64,000 bases of DNA from Gammaproteobacteria bacterium UBA2675 (GTDB taxonomy: Bacteria > Pseudomonadota > Gammaproteobacteria > Pseudomonadales > Pseudohongiellaceae), in NCBI GenBank assembly GCA_002354805.1, contig DEMH01000015.1, positions 186,001 through 250,000 of the forward strand, written 5' to 3'. The notes under the pieces were generated by a model that searched no databases, was not told the DNA's origin, and saw only the letters and a program-made list of their open reading frames with translations. The position numbers and the translations under genes were made by a program. Below are positions 27,601-36,200 of the stretch, piece after piece; within the stretch, counting starts at the first letter, position 1; every line of letters starts with the position of its first letter.

Positions 27601-28241
27601 GTCACCCCATCGATGAATATCTGCCCGAATTATCACGTTTGACCAGGGACCGGATCGCCAATCTTCGTCCGGAACGGGAAGCCCAGTGGGTTGCGGGCCT
27701 GGTAGTCGGTATGCGCACAATGCGCAGTCAACGCGGCGACCTGATTGCATTTGTCACCCTTGATGACCGAAGCGGGCGATTCGAGGTATCCCTGTTTGCC
27801 AAAGAGTATGAGCAATACCGTGATCTGCTGCAGAAAGACGCCATCCTGCTGGTTGAGTGCCAGGTCTCCATGGATGATTTCAGTGGAGGCATGCGCGGCC
27901 GCACACGTCAGGTATTGAGTCTCACTCAGGCCCGTCAGAAGTTTGCCCGCGCGCTTGAGCTGACTCTGAGCGCCGACCGGCTGGATCCCGACTTTAGCAA
28001 GCGTCTGGCTGCATGCCTGGACCCTTACCGCAGGCCATTACCTCCAGCTGAAGCGGATCCGGACGAGAGCACAGAGCCCGCGCTAAAACCCTGTCGGGTG
28101 CGCATCTGCTATCGGCGACCGGACGTGGATGGCTGGTTACAGCTGGGTGACGACTGGTGCGTGCTGCCAGAGCAGGATTTGCTGCAGGAACTGGGTGAAA
28201 TGTTTGGTCGCGAGTCTGTTGCTGTGGCTTACGGGCACTGA
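24681..28241 (+). CDS. dnaE: DNA polymerase III alpha subunit
   Basis: The main replicative polymerase. At 1186 residues it is slightly longer than E. coli DnaE (1160). It has an N-terminal PHP domain (FVHLRVHTEYSIVDGL at about 5-20), the C-family polymerase palm with catalytic PDFDVDF (D411, D413), fingers with the GKKKPEEM segment, an HhH/little-finger region, an OB fold near 1000-1080 (VVGMRTMRSQRGDLIAFVTL) and a C-terminal tau-binding part. ATG 24681 follows GGAGACACACTGACAG. The placement rnhB-dnaE-accA is conserved. Confidence 0.97.
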   Translation: MSGLDFVHLRVHTEYSIVDGLVRVKPLINTVADAGMPAVAVTDQSNLFAMIKFYSGAMAAGVKPICGCDILVENTDNRERPFPLVLLVRNLNGYRNLTRLISMSYTQKEGHGDPTIKREWLEAHADGLIALSGGPEGEVGRLLNERDIAGARSVLAWWMRLFPESFFLELQRCGRPGEEAYIQAAVNLASEAGCPLVATNDVRFLKPEDFEAHEVRVCIHERRTLDDPRRPRHYTESQYLKSPDEMCELFADIPEALSNTVSIAMRCNLDIELGKPFLPNYPVPSGMSMDEYFRQLSREGLEQRLPRLFYESRGRSYEKEDADCISFRDPYYKRLDFELNVIIQMGFPGYFLIVMEFIQWAKNNGVPVGPGRGSGAGSIVAYALGITDLDPLKYDLLFERFLNPERVSMPDFDVDFCMEGRDRVIQHVAELYGKDAVSQIITFGTMAAKAVVRDVARVQGKSYGLADKLSKLIPFEVGMTLTKAMEQEEALREFVEGDEDAQEIMEMAFKLEGITRNVGKHAGGVVIAPTVLTDFSPLYCDENGDGLVTQFDKNDVETAGLVKFDFLGLRTLTIIDWAIKMINAQEPDRHNNPLDITVIPLDDARVYQLLQRGDTTAVFQLESRGMKELIRRQLPSCFEDIVALVALFRPGPLQSGMVDDFINRKHGRADVAYPHPDLEPVLRNTYGVILYQEQVMQIAQVLANYSLGEADMLRRAMGKKKPEEMEKQRSIFLEGAAANGLDADLAGSIFDLMEKFAGYGFNKSHSAAYALVSYQTAWLKQHYPAYFMAAVLSADMQNTDKVVTLIEECRSMELPLVEPSVNIGAYNFTVNDKGEVVYGLGAIKGLGEGPINAIIEARSAGGPFTSLLDFCQRVDLKTVNKRALEAMVKAGAMDCLVDADADTARARLFASIADTVQAAEQSSRNRASGVMDMFGEIAPVTESSDAAALKPARPWSQQQRLREEKETLGLYLSGHPIDEYLPELSRLTRDRIANLRPEREAQWVAGLVVGMRTMRSQRGDLIAFVTLDDRSGRFEVSLFAKEYEQYRDLLQKDAILLVECQVSMDDFSGGMRGRTRQVLSLTQARQKFARALELTLSADRLDPDFSKRLAACLDPYRRPLPPAEADPDESTEPALKPCRVRICYRRPDVDGWLQLGDDWCVLPEQDLLQELGEMFGRESVAVAYGH

Positions 28242-28345
28242 TGGCACTACCGCCGGGCAGGCCAGAAGCTGGCGACCAACAAGGATATACGGGTCTGAAT
28301 GACAGGACGGGACAGGGTGGCGTGATATTTGTTATCATCCGATCC

Positions 28346-28351
28346 TATAAT
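28346..28351 (+). promoter_or_regulatory. Candidate -10 for accA
   Basis: A perfect TATAAT lies 29-34 bases before the accA ATG in the 138-base dnaE-accA gap. No convincing -35 is seen 16-18 bases upstream. Confidence 0.3.
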
Positions 28352-28379
28352 GTCTTACAAAGGCTGATTTAACGCGACT

Positions 28380-29333
28380 ATGAATCCCAATTATCTCGAT
28401 TTTGAGCAACCGATTGCCGATCTTGAAGTCAAGATCAACGAACTGCGCCTTGTCAGTGATGACAATGAGTTGAATATCGGTGAAGAAATTCAGAAGCTGC
28501 AGGAAAAAAGCACCAAGCTGACAGAGAAAATCTACGCAAACCTGACGCCCTGGCAGATTTCCCAGGTTGCCCGTCACCCTTTGCGTCCTTATACGCTGGA
28601 CTACATCCAGCATATATTCACCGACTTTGATGAGCTGCATGGTGATCGGCTGTTTGCTGATGACCAGGCGTTAGTGGGTGGTGTGGCGCGACTGGATGGC
28701 AAGCCGGTCATGGTTATTGGACATCAGAAAGGTCGCGGTACCAAGGAGAAGGTGCGACACAATTTTGGTATGCCGCGTCCCGAGGGCTACCGCAAGGCGC
28801 GACGATTGATAGAAATGGCAGAGCGTTTCAGCTTGCCGGTACTCAGCTTTATCGATACACCCGGGGCTTATCCCGGTATTGATGCTGAGGAGCGCGGCAT
28901 TAACGAGGCGATTGCCGAGAACATGGCGATGATGTCGCGTGTCAGAACGCCGCTGATCGCCACCGTCACTGGTGAAGCGAATTCCGGGGGAGCGATCGCG
29001 ATTGGTATTGCCGACCATCTGAACATGCTGCAGTACTCTACCTATACCGTCATCACCCCGGAAGGCTGTGCCACAATTCTCTGGAAGTCAGCTGAACACG
29101 CACCTGATGCCGCTGAGGCGATGGGTGTAACATCCAAACGACTTGAGGAACTGGGCATCGTTGACAGCACAATTCCCGAACCGCTGGGTGGTGCTCACCG
29201 GGACATTAAAACCATGGCTGAGAACATCAAGGCCTCACTGGTGGATCAGGTTGAACGTCTGCAGAACATGGAGATAGACAACCTCATCGAACGCCGTTAT
29301 CGACGTCTGATGAGTTACGGAATCACTCGCTGA
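28380..29333 (+). CDS. accA: Acetyl-CoA carboxylase carboxyltransferase subunit alpha
   Basis: With AccD forms the carboxyltransferase that makes malonyl-CoA. The 317 residues match E. coli (319). The N-terminus MNPNYLDFEQPIADLE is typical and the crotonase-like core shows GHQKGR, NFGMPRPEGYRKA, FIDTPGAYPG and GEANSGGAIAIG. The gene lies between dnaE and tilS as in E. coli. Confidence 0.97.
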   Translation: MNPNYLDFEQPIADLEVKINELRLVSDDNELNIGEEIQKLQEKSTKLTEKIYANLTPWQISQVARHPLRPYTLDYIQHIFTDFDELHGDRLFADDQALVGGVARLDGKPVMVIGHQKGRGTKEKVRHNFGMPRPEGYRKARRLIEMAERFSLPVLSFIDTPGAYPGIDAEERGINEAIAENMAMMSRVRTPLIATVTGEANSGGAIAIGIADHLNMLQYSTYTVITPEGCATILWKSAEHAPDAAEAMGVTSKRLEELGIVDSTIPEPLGGAHRDIKTMAENIKASLVDQVERLQNMEIDNLIERRYRRLMSYGITR

Positions 29334-29379
29334 GCCCGGGCTCTGATTGCTGTTTTTGCGGTCCGCAGGAGCGCGTCAC

Positions 29380-30720
29380 GTGAATTTGCAGCAAAGACTT
29401 CTCGACTCTATTGATGAATTACAGCGCCAGTTGCCGCGTAAGCGGCAGCTGGTGCTTGCTTTTAGTGGTGGGCGGGACTCTACCGTATTGTTGCATCTGC
29501 TCTGGCTGCTACGGTCTCAACTCCCTTTCGGGCTGCGTGCTGTACATGCTAACCATGGGCTGTCGCCCAATGCCGACGACTGGCAAAGACATTGCGAGAC
29601 GCAGTGCAGGGATCGGGCAATACCATTGCAGGTCTGTAGACTGGAGCTGGGCCCCGGTGAAGCCGGCAGCATTGAGATGCGTGCGCGTCAGGCCCGTTAT
29701 CAGGCCTTTTCGGAGATTCTGGCCAGTGATGAGGTTCTTTTGACTGCTCATCATCTGGACGATCAGGCAGAAACCGTTCTTCTGCAATTGATGCGAGGCA
29801 GTGGTCCGCGAGGTCTGGCCGGTATACCCAGGTGTCGCGAATTGGCTGACGGGCATATCTGGCGACCATTGCTGGACGTGAGCGCAGAGCTGCTGGCCGA
29901 ATTTGCCAGCGACCAGTCACTCAACTGGGTGACCGACGAGAGCAACCAGGATCTGGATATGCGGCGCAATCACCTGCGCCTGGAAGTGGCACCTAGGCTG
30001 GCGGACAAGTGGCCGGCCTGGCGGCAGCGGCTTGGTGCCGCAGCAGAGGTTCAGCGTGAAGCTGATGAACTGCTGCAGGAACTGGCTGAATCCTTGCTGG
30101 AAGAGGTTCGTGGTCCGGACCCGAATGTACTGAGACTGGATTCCTTGTTGAACCTGTCGTCGCAGCGGCAACGGCTGGTTCTGCGTCAGTGGTTATGGTT
30201 GCAGACAGGCGACTGGCCGTCCCGGGCATTGCTGCAGACACTGCAGGCGGAGTTGCTGCAGGTGGCCGAAGACGCGCAGCCTCAGGTGCGCTGGCAGGGC
30301 TTGGAAATGCGTCGCCATGACGGGTTTTTGTATTTGATCAGACAGAGTCTTGCGCCACCTGCGCTACCCGCGGCTGGTCTGTCCTGGCCAGCGGAGCAGG
30401 ACAGTGTGCAACTGCCAGGTAACGGTGTGCTGATAAAGGTGCCCGTTTTGCGGGGTGGTCTGTACTGGCCAGCTCGGGCATTTGTGCAGATTACTTACCG
30501 ACAGGGAGGTGAGCAGGCCAAATTGCCGGGCAGGCCACGCAAGTCGTTAAAAAAGGTGCTGAATGAGGCACGTATCCAGCCATGGCTGCGTGACCGGACA
30601 CCGCTGCTGTGGATAGACGGGCAGCTTGCGTGGGTTGCTGGTGTTGGCCCCTGTGAGGGCTTTCAGTTGGACAACAGCGGTGCAGGATTTCTCCCGCAAT
30701 GGATTGGCGGCACGTCGTAG
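29380..30720 (+). CDS. tilS: tRNA(Ile)-lysidine synthetase
   Basis: Modifies C34 of the CAU-anticodon tRNA-Ile to lysidine so that it reads AUA. The N-terminal P-loop LAFSGGRDSTVLLHL (SGGRDS at 29-34) adenylates the tRNA; HHLDDQAETVLLQLMRGSGPRGL follows in the same domain. C-terminal TilS substrate-binding domains are recognisable up to residue 446. GTG 29380, with AGGAG at 29367-29371, is a better start than the TTG at 29347. Normal E. coli-type size. Confidence 0.93.
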   Translation: MNLQQRLLDSIDELQRQLPRKRQLVLAFSGGRDSTVLLHLLWLLRSQLPFGLRAVHANHGLSPNADDWQRHCETQCRDRAIPLQVCRLELGPGEAGSIEMRARQARYQAFSEILASDEVLLTAHHLDDQAETVLLQLMRGSGPRGLAGIPRCRELADGHIWRPLLDVSAELLAEFASDQSLNWVTDESNQDLDMRRNHLRLEVAPRLADKWPAWRQRLGAAAEVQREADELLQELAESLLEEVRGPDPNVLRLDSLLNLSSQRQRLVLRQWLWLQTGDWPSRALLQTLQAELLQVAEDAQPQVRWQGLEMRRHDGFLYLIRQSLAPPALPAAGLSWPAEQDSVQLPGNGVLIKVPVLRGGLYWPARAFVQITYRQGGEQAKLPGRPRKSLKKVLNEARIQPWLRDRTPLLWIDGQLAWVAGVGPCEGFQLDNSGAGFLPQWIGGTS

Positions 30721-30757
30721 GCCAATCGGAACAATTGTAATGAAGCAGAGAATTCGT

Positions 30758-30786
30758 TTGTCGATGGGGGGCGGTTCTGGTAATCT
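30758..30786 (+). promoter_or_regulatory. Candidate pyrG promoter
   Basis: -35 TTGTCG (30758-30763), a 17-base spacer, and an extended -10 TGG-TAATCT (30778-30786). Predicted initiation about 7 bases further falls within the CCCC run at 30791-30794. Confidence 0.5.
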
Positions 30787-30790
30787 GTAG

Positions 30791-30814
30791 CCCCATCAAT
30801 GATTAAGGATGGGG
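30791..30814 (+). promoter_or_regulatory. Hairpin covering the pyrG ribosome-binding region
   Basis: CCCCATC (30791-30797), a 10-base loop, GATGGGG (30808-30814): a perfect 7-bp stem ending 5 bases before the ATG at 30820, using part of AAGGA and the GGGG. A second GATGGGG at 30763-30769 could compete for the same CCCCATC. It resembles the pyrC/pyrD leaders of enterobacteria in design; see findings. Confidence 0.5.
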
Positions 30815-30819
30815 CGTTA

Positions 30820-32451
30820 ATGACGCGATATATTTTCATTACCGGCGGGGTCGTTTCCTCGCTCGGCAAAGGCATCACCTCAGCATCTCTTGGCGCGATT
30901 CTCGAAGCGCGCGGACTCAAAGTGACCATGCTCAAACTCGATCCATATATCAATGTGGATCCGGGAACCATGAGCCCGTTTCAGCATGGCGAAGTATTTG
31001 TTACCGAAGATGGTGCGGAGACTGACCTCGACCTGGGACATTACGAACGCTTCATTCGCACGACCATGTCTGCGCGTAACAACTTCACCACCGGACGAGT
31101 CTACGAAGAAGTCATTCGACGCGAGCGGCGCGGTGATTATCTGGGTGCCACGATCCAGGTCATTCCACACATTACCGACGAAATTAAACGGCGGGTCGTC
31201 GAGGGCGCCGCAGGCGCCGACATCGCGCTGGTAGAGATTGGTGGCACCGTCGGTGACATCGAATCGCAGCCCTTTCTGGAAGCCGTCCGACAGATGCGCG
31301 TGGAACTCGGTTCACAGCATGCTCTGTTCATGCATTTGACGCTGGTACCCTATATTGCGACGGCTGGTGAAACAAAAACCAAACCGACGCAACACTCAGT
31401 AAAAGAGCTGCGCTCGATAGGTATTCAGCCCGATGTGCTGATCTGTCGCTCTGAACAGGAAATCGCAGAGTCGGCGCGCCGCAAGATTGCGCTGTTCACC
31501 AATGTTGATCTGCCTGCAGTTGTTTCCCTGCCGGATACCGATACCATCTACCGTGTTCCTTCTTTGCTCAGAAACGCTGAACTTGATGACATCATCGTTG
31601 GCAAGTTCGGGCTGGACTGCCCTCCAGCTGATCTGCGTGAGTGGGATCGTGTCGTGGACGCCAAGCTGAATCCGGACCAGGAAGTGACCATTGCCATCGT
31701 CGGCAAGTACATGGAACTGCTGGATGCCTACAAGTCCCTGATCGAAGCGATCAGTCACGCAGGCATCCAGACCCGCACCAAGGTCAATATACGTTATATC
31801 GATTCCAGTGACATCAAAGTTCATGGCACAGGAATGCTGGAAGGCGCACATGCGATCCTGGTACCCGGCGGGTTTGGCCTGCGTGGCGTGGAAGGAAAAA
31901 TTGCCACGGTACAGTACGCTCGCGAAAACAAGATTCCCTATCTGGGTATCTGTCTGGGCATGCAGGTGGCCGTTATCGAGTACGCCAGAAACAAGGCGGG
32001 TCTGAGTGACGCACACAGCACCGAGTTCAAGTCCGATTGCAAAGACCCGGTGGTTGCGCTGATCAGCGAGTGGACAACAGCAGAAGGTGATGTTGAGAAA
32101 CGTGATGAGAACTCCGACCTTGGTGGCACCATGCGTCTGGGTGGCCAGCAATGTCGCCTGCAGGAAACCTCGACTGCATTCGGTTGCTACAACAAAGATG
32201 TTATTGTTGAGCGCCACCGACATCGTTACGAGTTCAACAACAACTACGCTGACGTACTGCAGCAGAATGGCCTGATCATCGCAGGTCGCTCCATGGATGG
32301 TGAGCTGGTTGAGGTTATTGAAGTCCCAGATCATCCGTGGTTCGTTGCCTGTCAGTTCCATCCCGAGTTTACCTCTACACCAAGAGATGGTCATCCATTG
32401 TTTACAGGCTTCATTAAAGCCGCTCTGGTCCATCAGGCGAGCCAGCAATGA
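30820..32451 (+). CDS. pyrG: CTP synthase
   Basis: Converts UTP to CTP with glutamine as amide donor. The 543 residues match E. coli (545). The synthase domain begins TRYIFITGGVVSSLGKG with the P-loop and contains YLGATIQVIPH; the C-terminal class I glutamine amidotransferase has GGFGLRG, the nucleophile region YLGICLGMQ and the His-Glu pair in FHPEFTS. ATG 30820 is the family start; an upstream ATG at 30799 is in frame but unlikely. Its stop overlaps kdsA by 4 bases. Confidence 0.97.
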   Translation: MTRYIFITGGVVSSLGKGITSASLGAILEARGLKVTMLKLDPYINVDPGTMSPFQHGEVFVTEDGAETDLDLGHYERFIRTTMSARNNFTTGRVYEEVIRRERRGDYLGATIQVIPHITDEIKRRVVEGAAGADIALVEIGGTVGDIESQPFLEAVRQMRVELGSQHALFMHLTLVPYIATAGETKTKPTQHSVKELRSIGIQPDVLICRSEQEIAESARRKIALFTNVDLPAVVSLPDTDTIYRVPSLLRNAELDDIIVGKFGLDCPPADLREWDRVVDAKLNPDQEVTIAIVGKYMELLDAYKSLIEAISHAGIQTRTKVNIRYIDSSDIKVHGTGMLEGAHAILVPGGFGLRGVEGKIATVQYARENKIPYLGICLGMQVAVIEYARNKAGLSDAHSTEFKSDCKDPVVALISEWTTAEGDVEKRDENSDLGGTMRLGGQQCRLQETSTAFGCYNKDVIVERHRHRYEFNNNYADVLQQNGLIIAGRSMDGELVEVIEVPDHPWFVACQFHPEFTSTPRDGHPLFTGFIKAALVHQASQQ

Positions 32452-33308
32452 CAGAAGAGACCAGCAATATTCATCTCAGGCTCAGCGACAGTATTGTGTT
32501 CGGCAATGATCTGCCGTTTGTACTTGTTGGTGGTATGAACGTGCTGGAGTCGCATGCTTTGGCGATGGAAGTGGCAGAGCAGTATGTTGATGTCTGCTCG
32601 CGCCTTAATATTCCCTATGTGTTCAAGGCATCGTTTGACAAGGCGAACCGCTCATCGATTCATTCCTATCGTGGTCCGGGTCTGGAGAACGGCCTGAAAA
32701 TTCTTCAGGACATCAAGACCCGCTTCAAGGTACCAGTTCTAACTGATGTGCATGAGCCTGGCCAGGCCGCCCCGGTGGCCATGGTGGCGGATATCATTCA
32801 ATTGCCAGCGTTTCTATCGAGACAGACAGACCTGGTGATGGCCATGGCACGTACCGATGCTGTCATCAACATCAAGAAAGCACAGTTTCTGGCACCTCAG
32901 GAGATGCGCCATATTCTGACCAAGTTTGAAGAGGCCGGTAATCACAAGCTCATGTTGTGTGAACGTGGCTCCAGTTTCGGATACAACAACCTCGTCGTGG
33001 ATATGCTGGGTTTCTCGGTAATGAAGAAATTCCGCTATCCGGTCATGTTCGACGTCACTCATTCGCTGCAGCGCCCAGGTGGACTGAGCGCCAGCGCAGA
33101 TGGTCGTCGCGCTGATGTCACGCAACTGGCGCGTGCTGGCATGAGCCAGGGTCTGTCTGCGCTGTTTCTGGAGGCGCACCCTGATCCCGACAAGGCATTA
33201 TGCGACGGCCCCTGTGCCTTGCCTCTCGACAAGCTGGAACCCTTCCTGCGCCAAATGAAGGCAGTGGACGACCTGGTCAAGCAGTTCCCGGAAATTGATA
33301 CAAACTAA
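32448..33308 (+). CDS. kdsA: 3-deoxy-8-phosphooctulonate (Kdo-8-P) synthase
   Basis: Condenses PEP with arabinose 5-phosphate to Kdo-8-P for the LPS inner core. The 286-residue TIM barrel shows GGMNVLESHALAM, FKASFDKANRSS, HEPGQA, and FDVTHSLQRPGG. The ATG overlaps the pyrG stop (ATGA). CTP from PyrG is the co-substrate for Kdo activation, and the PEP comes from enolase encoded next door, so pyrG-kdsA-eno is a coherent neighbourhood. Confidence 0.96.
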   Translation: MTEETSNIHLRLSDSIVFGNDLPFVLVGGMNVLESHALAMEVAEQYVDVCSRLNIPYVFKASFDKANRSSIHSYRGPGLENGLKILQDIKTRFKVPVLTDVHEPGQAAPVAMVADIIQLPAFLSRQTDLVMAMARTDAVINIKKAQFLAPQEMRHILTKFEEAGNHKLMLCERGSSFGYNNLVVDMLGFSVMKKFRYPVMFDVTHSLQRPGGLSASADGRRADVTQLARAGMSQGLSALFLEAHPDPDKALCDGPCALPLDKLEPFLRQMKAVDDLVKQFPEIDTN

Positions 33309-33352
33309 CGGAAATACCGAATACCTTACCTATAGAATGGACAGGAAATCAT

Positions 33353-34648
33353 ATGGCAATTATTAAAGACATCTGCGCACGTGAAGTGCTGGATTCACGT
33401 GGCAACCCTACAGTGGAAGCCGATGTAACACTGGACAATGGCATTGTCGGTACAGCCTGCGCGCCATCAGGCGCCTCAACCGGTTCACGTGAGGCACTTG
33501 AACTGCGTGACAAGGATGCCGGTCGATACCTTGGCAAGGGCGTGCTGAAGGCGGTAGGAAACGTCAACAAGCAGATTCGGGATGCGCTGCTGGGACACGA
33601 TGCTCAGGATCAGGCTGCCATCGACAAGATCATGATCGATCTGGACGGCACGCCGAACAAAGCCAATCTGGGTGCCAATGCCATTCTTGCGGTCTCGCTG
33701 GCTGCTGCCAAGGCGGCCGCGCAAGCCAACAAAATGCCGCTTTACGCATGGATTGCAAAACTCAATGGCTCAAGCGACAGCATGAGTCTGCCAGTGCCAA
33801 TGATGAATATCATCAACGGTGGCGAGCACGCAGACAATAATGTGGATATTCAGGAATTCATGGTTCAGCCTGTTGGTGCACCAAGTTTTGCTGAGGCACT
33901 GCGTTATGGCGCCGAGATTTTTCACAGCCTCAAGTCGGTGCTGAAGTCTCAGGGGCTTAATACAGCCGTGGGCGACGAGGGCGGTTTTGCGCCAAACCTG
34001 CCATCCAATGCGGCGGCACTGGATGCCATCATGCAGGCGGTGGAAAAGACCGGTCTGAAGATGGGTTCTGATATCCGACTGGCACTGGACTGCGCCTCAT
34101 CCGAGTTCTATCGTGACGGTAAATACGTCCTGAAAGGCGAGAATGCCAGTTTTGATGCGTCCGGATTTGCCGACTATCTTGCCAAACTTGCCAGGGACTA
34201 CAATATTCTTTCGATTGAAGACGGCATGGACGAAAGTGACTGGGACGGCTGGGCCGTGCTGACCCGCAAGATTGGGGACAAGGTACAGCTGGTCGGTGAC
34301 GACCTGTTTGTAACCAACACCGAAATTTTGTCACGTGGTATTGAGCAGGGTATTGCCAACTCAATCCTGATCAAGTTCAATCAGATCGGCAGTCTGACCG
34401 AAACACTGGCAGCGATTCGGATGGCCCGCAAGGCCGGCTATACTGCCGTGATTTCCCACCGTTCAGGTGAAACAGAAGACACCACCATTGCGGACCTGGC
34501 AGTTGCGACAGGTGCAGGGCAGATCAAGACAGGTTCTCTGTGTCGATCCGACCGTGTGGCGAAGTACAACCAGTTGCTGCGTATTGAACAGCAACTCGGT
34601 AGCAAGGCGATTTATCGGGGTATTCAGGAGTTCGATCACGTAAATTGA
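33353..34648 (+). CDS. eno: Enolase
   Basis: Converts 2-phosphoglycerate to PEP; in many Gammaproteobacteria also part of the RNA degradosome. The 431 residues fit the family. Visible motifs are SRGNPTVEADV, GAPSGASTGSREA-like SGASTGSREALELRD, NTAVGDEGGFAPNL with the catalytic Glu region, LALDCASSEFY and IKFNQIGSLTET. AGGA 8-11 bases before the ATG. It is followed by ftsB after 10 bases. Confidence 0.98.
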   Translation: MAIIKDICAREVLDSRGNPTVEADVTLDNGIVGTACAPSGASTGSREALELRDKDAGRYLGKGVLKAVGNVNKQIRDALLGHDAQDQAAIDKIMIDLDGTPNKANLGANAILAVSLAAAKAAAQANKMPLYAWIAKLNGSSDSMSLPVPMMNIINGGEHADNNVDIQEFMVQPVGAPSFAEALRYGAEIFHSLKSVLKSQGLNTAVGDEGGFAPNLPSNAAALDAIMQAVEKTGLKMGSDIRLALDCASSEFYRDGKYVLKGENASFDASGFADYLAKLARDYNILSIEDGMDESDWDGWAVLTRKIGDKVQLVGDDLFVTNTEILSRGIEQGIANSILIKFNQIGSLTETLAAIRMARKAGYTAVISHRSGETEDTTIADLAVATGAGQIKTGSLCRSDRVAKYNQLLRIEQQLGSKAIYRGIQEFDHVN

Positions 34649-34658
34649 TGAGGTCGAT

Positions 34659-34928
34659 ATGAAGGTCATCGTTTCCGGCCTGGTTGTGGTATTGCTGCTG
34701 CTTCAGTGGCGATTATGGATAGGAGAAGGCGGAGTGCGCGATTTGCGCCTGCTGGAAGAACAGCTTGCTGCCCAGCAGGCTGAGAACTCGGCTCTCCGTC
34801 AACGCAACCAGCTGCTGGAACGTGAAGTTCTTGACCTTAAAAATGGCCTGGATGCAATCGAAGAGCGTGCCCGGAGTGATCTGGGCATGGTCAGTGAAGA
34901 CGAAACTTTTTACATGTTGATTGAATAA
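34659..34928 (+). CDS. ftsB: Cell division protein FtsB
   Basis: A small bitopic protein that forms the FtsQLB divisome complex. 89 residues: a short cytoplasmic start, one membrane segment (about 4-21, VIVSGLVVVLLLLQWRL), then a leucine/glutamine-rich periplasmic coiled coil (about 28-70) and the conserved EERARSDLGMVSEDETFY. Shorter than E. coli (103) but typical for this group. It sits between eno and ispD exactly as in E. coli and Pseudomonas. Confidence 0.93.
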   Translation: MKVIVSGLVVVLLLLQWRLWIGEGGVRDLRLLEEQLAAQQAENSALRQRNQLLEREVLDLKNGLDAIEERARSDLGMVSEDETFYMLIE

Positions 34929-34931
34929 ACC

Positions 34932-35675
34932 ATGTCGATCCATGCCCTGGTAGCAGCGGCAGGCCTGGGAAGTCGGATGGGGGCGCAGATCCCCAAACAG
35001 TATCTTCTCCTCCAGGGTAAAACCGTTCTTGAACACAGTCTCTTGCGCATGGCTTCGACCGAGGGCCTGTCGAGCCTGCAGCTGGTGCTGGCATCAGACG
35101 ATGCCAGGGGGCGCAGCATAGCCGAGTCCCTCGCATCAAGAATTAAAAGTCCTATTCATATCAGCCAGGGTGGCAGCGAGCGCTGGCAAAGCGTTCTGTC
35201 AGGTCTGTGCGATATCGCGGCGCGTTCCAGCGGGGATGACTGGGTGCTGGTCCATGACGCGGCACGACCCTGTGTCCGGACAATGGATGTCAATCGTCTG
35301 ATTGAAGCCTGTCTGACAGATCAGGCGCCAGGCGGCCTGCTGGCAACGCTCGTCTCTGACACATTAAAGAAAGCTCAGGATGTTGTCGGAGACGCGGGTG
35401 AGAAGATTGCCTGTGTTGCCAATACGGTTGATCGGCGTGCGATGTGGGCAGCATGCACACCACAATTGTTCCGGGTAACGGATTTGATGGCTTCCCTGCA
35501 GCAGAGTGAGTCCCGCGGTGAGCTTATCACTGATGAATCATCTGCCATGGAGCTTGCAGGGCTTAAGCCGGTTCTTGTTCCCTGCAGTAAAGACAATATC
35601 AAAATTACCTACCCCGAAGACCTGGCGTTGGCCGAGCTGATTCTGCAGGCGCAAGCCAAGACAGCTGGTCAATAG
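34932..35675 (+). CDS. ispD: 2-C-methyl-D-erythritol 4-phosphate cytidylyltransferase
   Basis: Third step of the MEP pathway, using CTP. The 247-residue protein has the nucleotidyltransferase loop AAAGLGSRMGAQIPKQYL at the N-terminus, HDAARPCV in the middle and ITDESSAMEL near the C-terminus. It begins 3 bases after the ftsB stop and precedes ispF by 24 bases. Confidence 0.95.
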   Translation: MSIHALVAAAGLGSRMGAQIPKQYLLLQGKTVLEHSLLRMASTEGLSSLQLVLASDDARGRSIAESLASRIKSPIHISQGGSERWQSVLSGLCDIAARSSGDDWVLVHDAARPCVRTMDVNRLIEACLTDQAPGGLLATLVSDTLKKAQDVVGDAGEKIACVANTVDRRAMWAACTPQLFRVTDLMASLQQSESRGELITDESSAMELAGLKPVLVPCSKDNIKITYPEDLALAELILQAQAKTAGQ

Positions 35676-35699
35676 ACAGCCAAAGACAGGAATTGATGA

Positions 35700-36200
35700 A
35701 TGTCGGTATTTAGTAATATGCGAGTCGGTCATGGCTACGATGCACACAGGTTTGCCGAACCACAGGACGGAAGACCCTTAATGATTGGTGGCGTACAGGT
35801 GCCGCATGACAGGGGCCTGCTGGCACACTCCGATGGTGATGTTCTGTTGCATGCTGTCTGTGATGCCATTCTTGGCGCTATTGGCAAAGGTGATATTGGT
35901 CGACATTTTCCGGACAATGATGAGGCGTTCCGCAACGCCGATAGTCGGCGGCTGCTCTCATCTGTGTTCCAGATGGCGCGCGAGGATGGCTGGCAACTGG
36001 TTAATCTGGACTCTACAATTCTTGCGCAGACGCCCAGAATGGCCGCTTCCATACCCGGCATGTGTGAGGTCATTGCCGGGCTGCTGGAATTGCCCGTCAG
36101 TGCGGTCAATGTCAAGGCCTCAACTACTGAGGGTATGGGGTTTGTAGGTCGCCGAGAGGGTATCGAGGCATACGCAGTGGTTTTGCTTGCCCGTGACTGA
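35700..36200 (+). CDS. ispF: 2-C-methyl-D-erythritol 2,4-cyclodiphosphate synthase
   Basis: Fifth MEP pathway step. 166 residues, trimeric family. The zinc-binding start MRVGHGYDAHRF appears at residues 7-18, and the HSDGDVLLHAVCDA, DIGRHFPDND and KASTTEGMGF motifs follow. The ATG at 35700 has CAGGAA upstream; an ATG at 35718 would give a protein closer to the E. coli length. The truD start overlaps its 3' end. Confidence 0.95.
   Translation: MSVFSNMRVGHGYDAHRFAEPQDGRPLMIGGVQVPHDRGLLAHSDGDVLLHAVCDAILGAIGKGDIGRHFPDNDEAFRNADSRRLLSSVFQMAREDGWQLVNLDSTILAQTPRMAASIPGMCEVIAGLLELPVSAVNVKASTTEGMGFVGRREGIEAYAVVLLARD

Noticed and set aside
31396..32448. 350-codon open frame on the minus strand
   Set aside because: Antisense to pyrG; no domain recognised.
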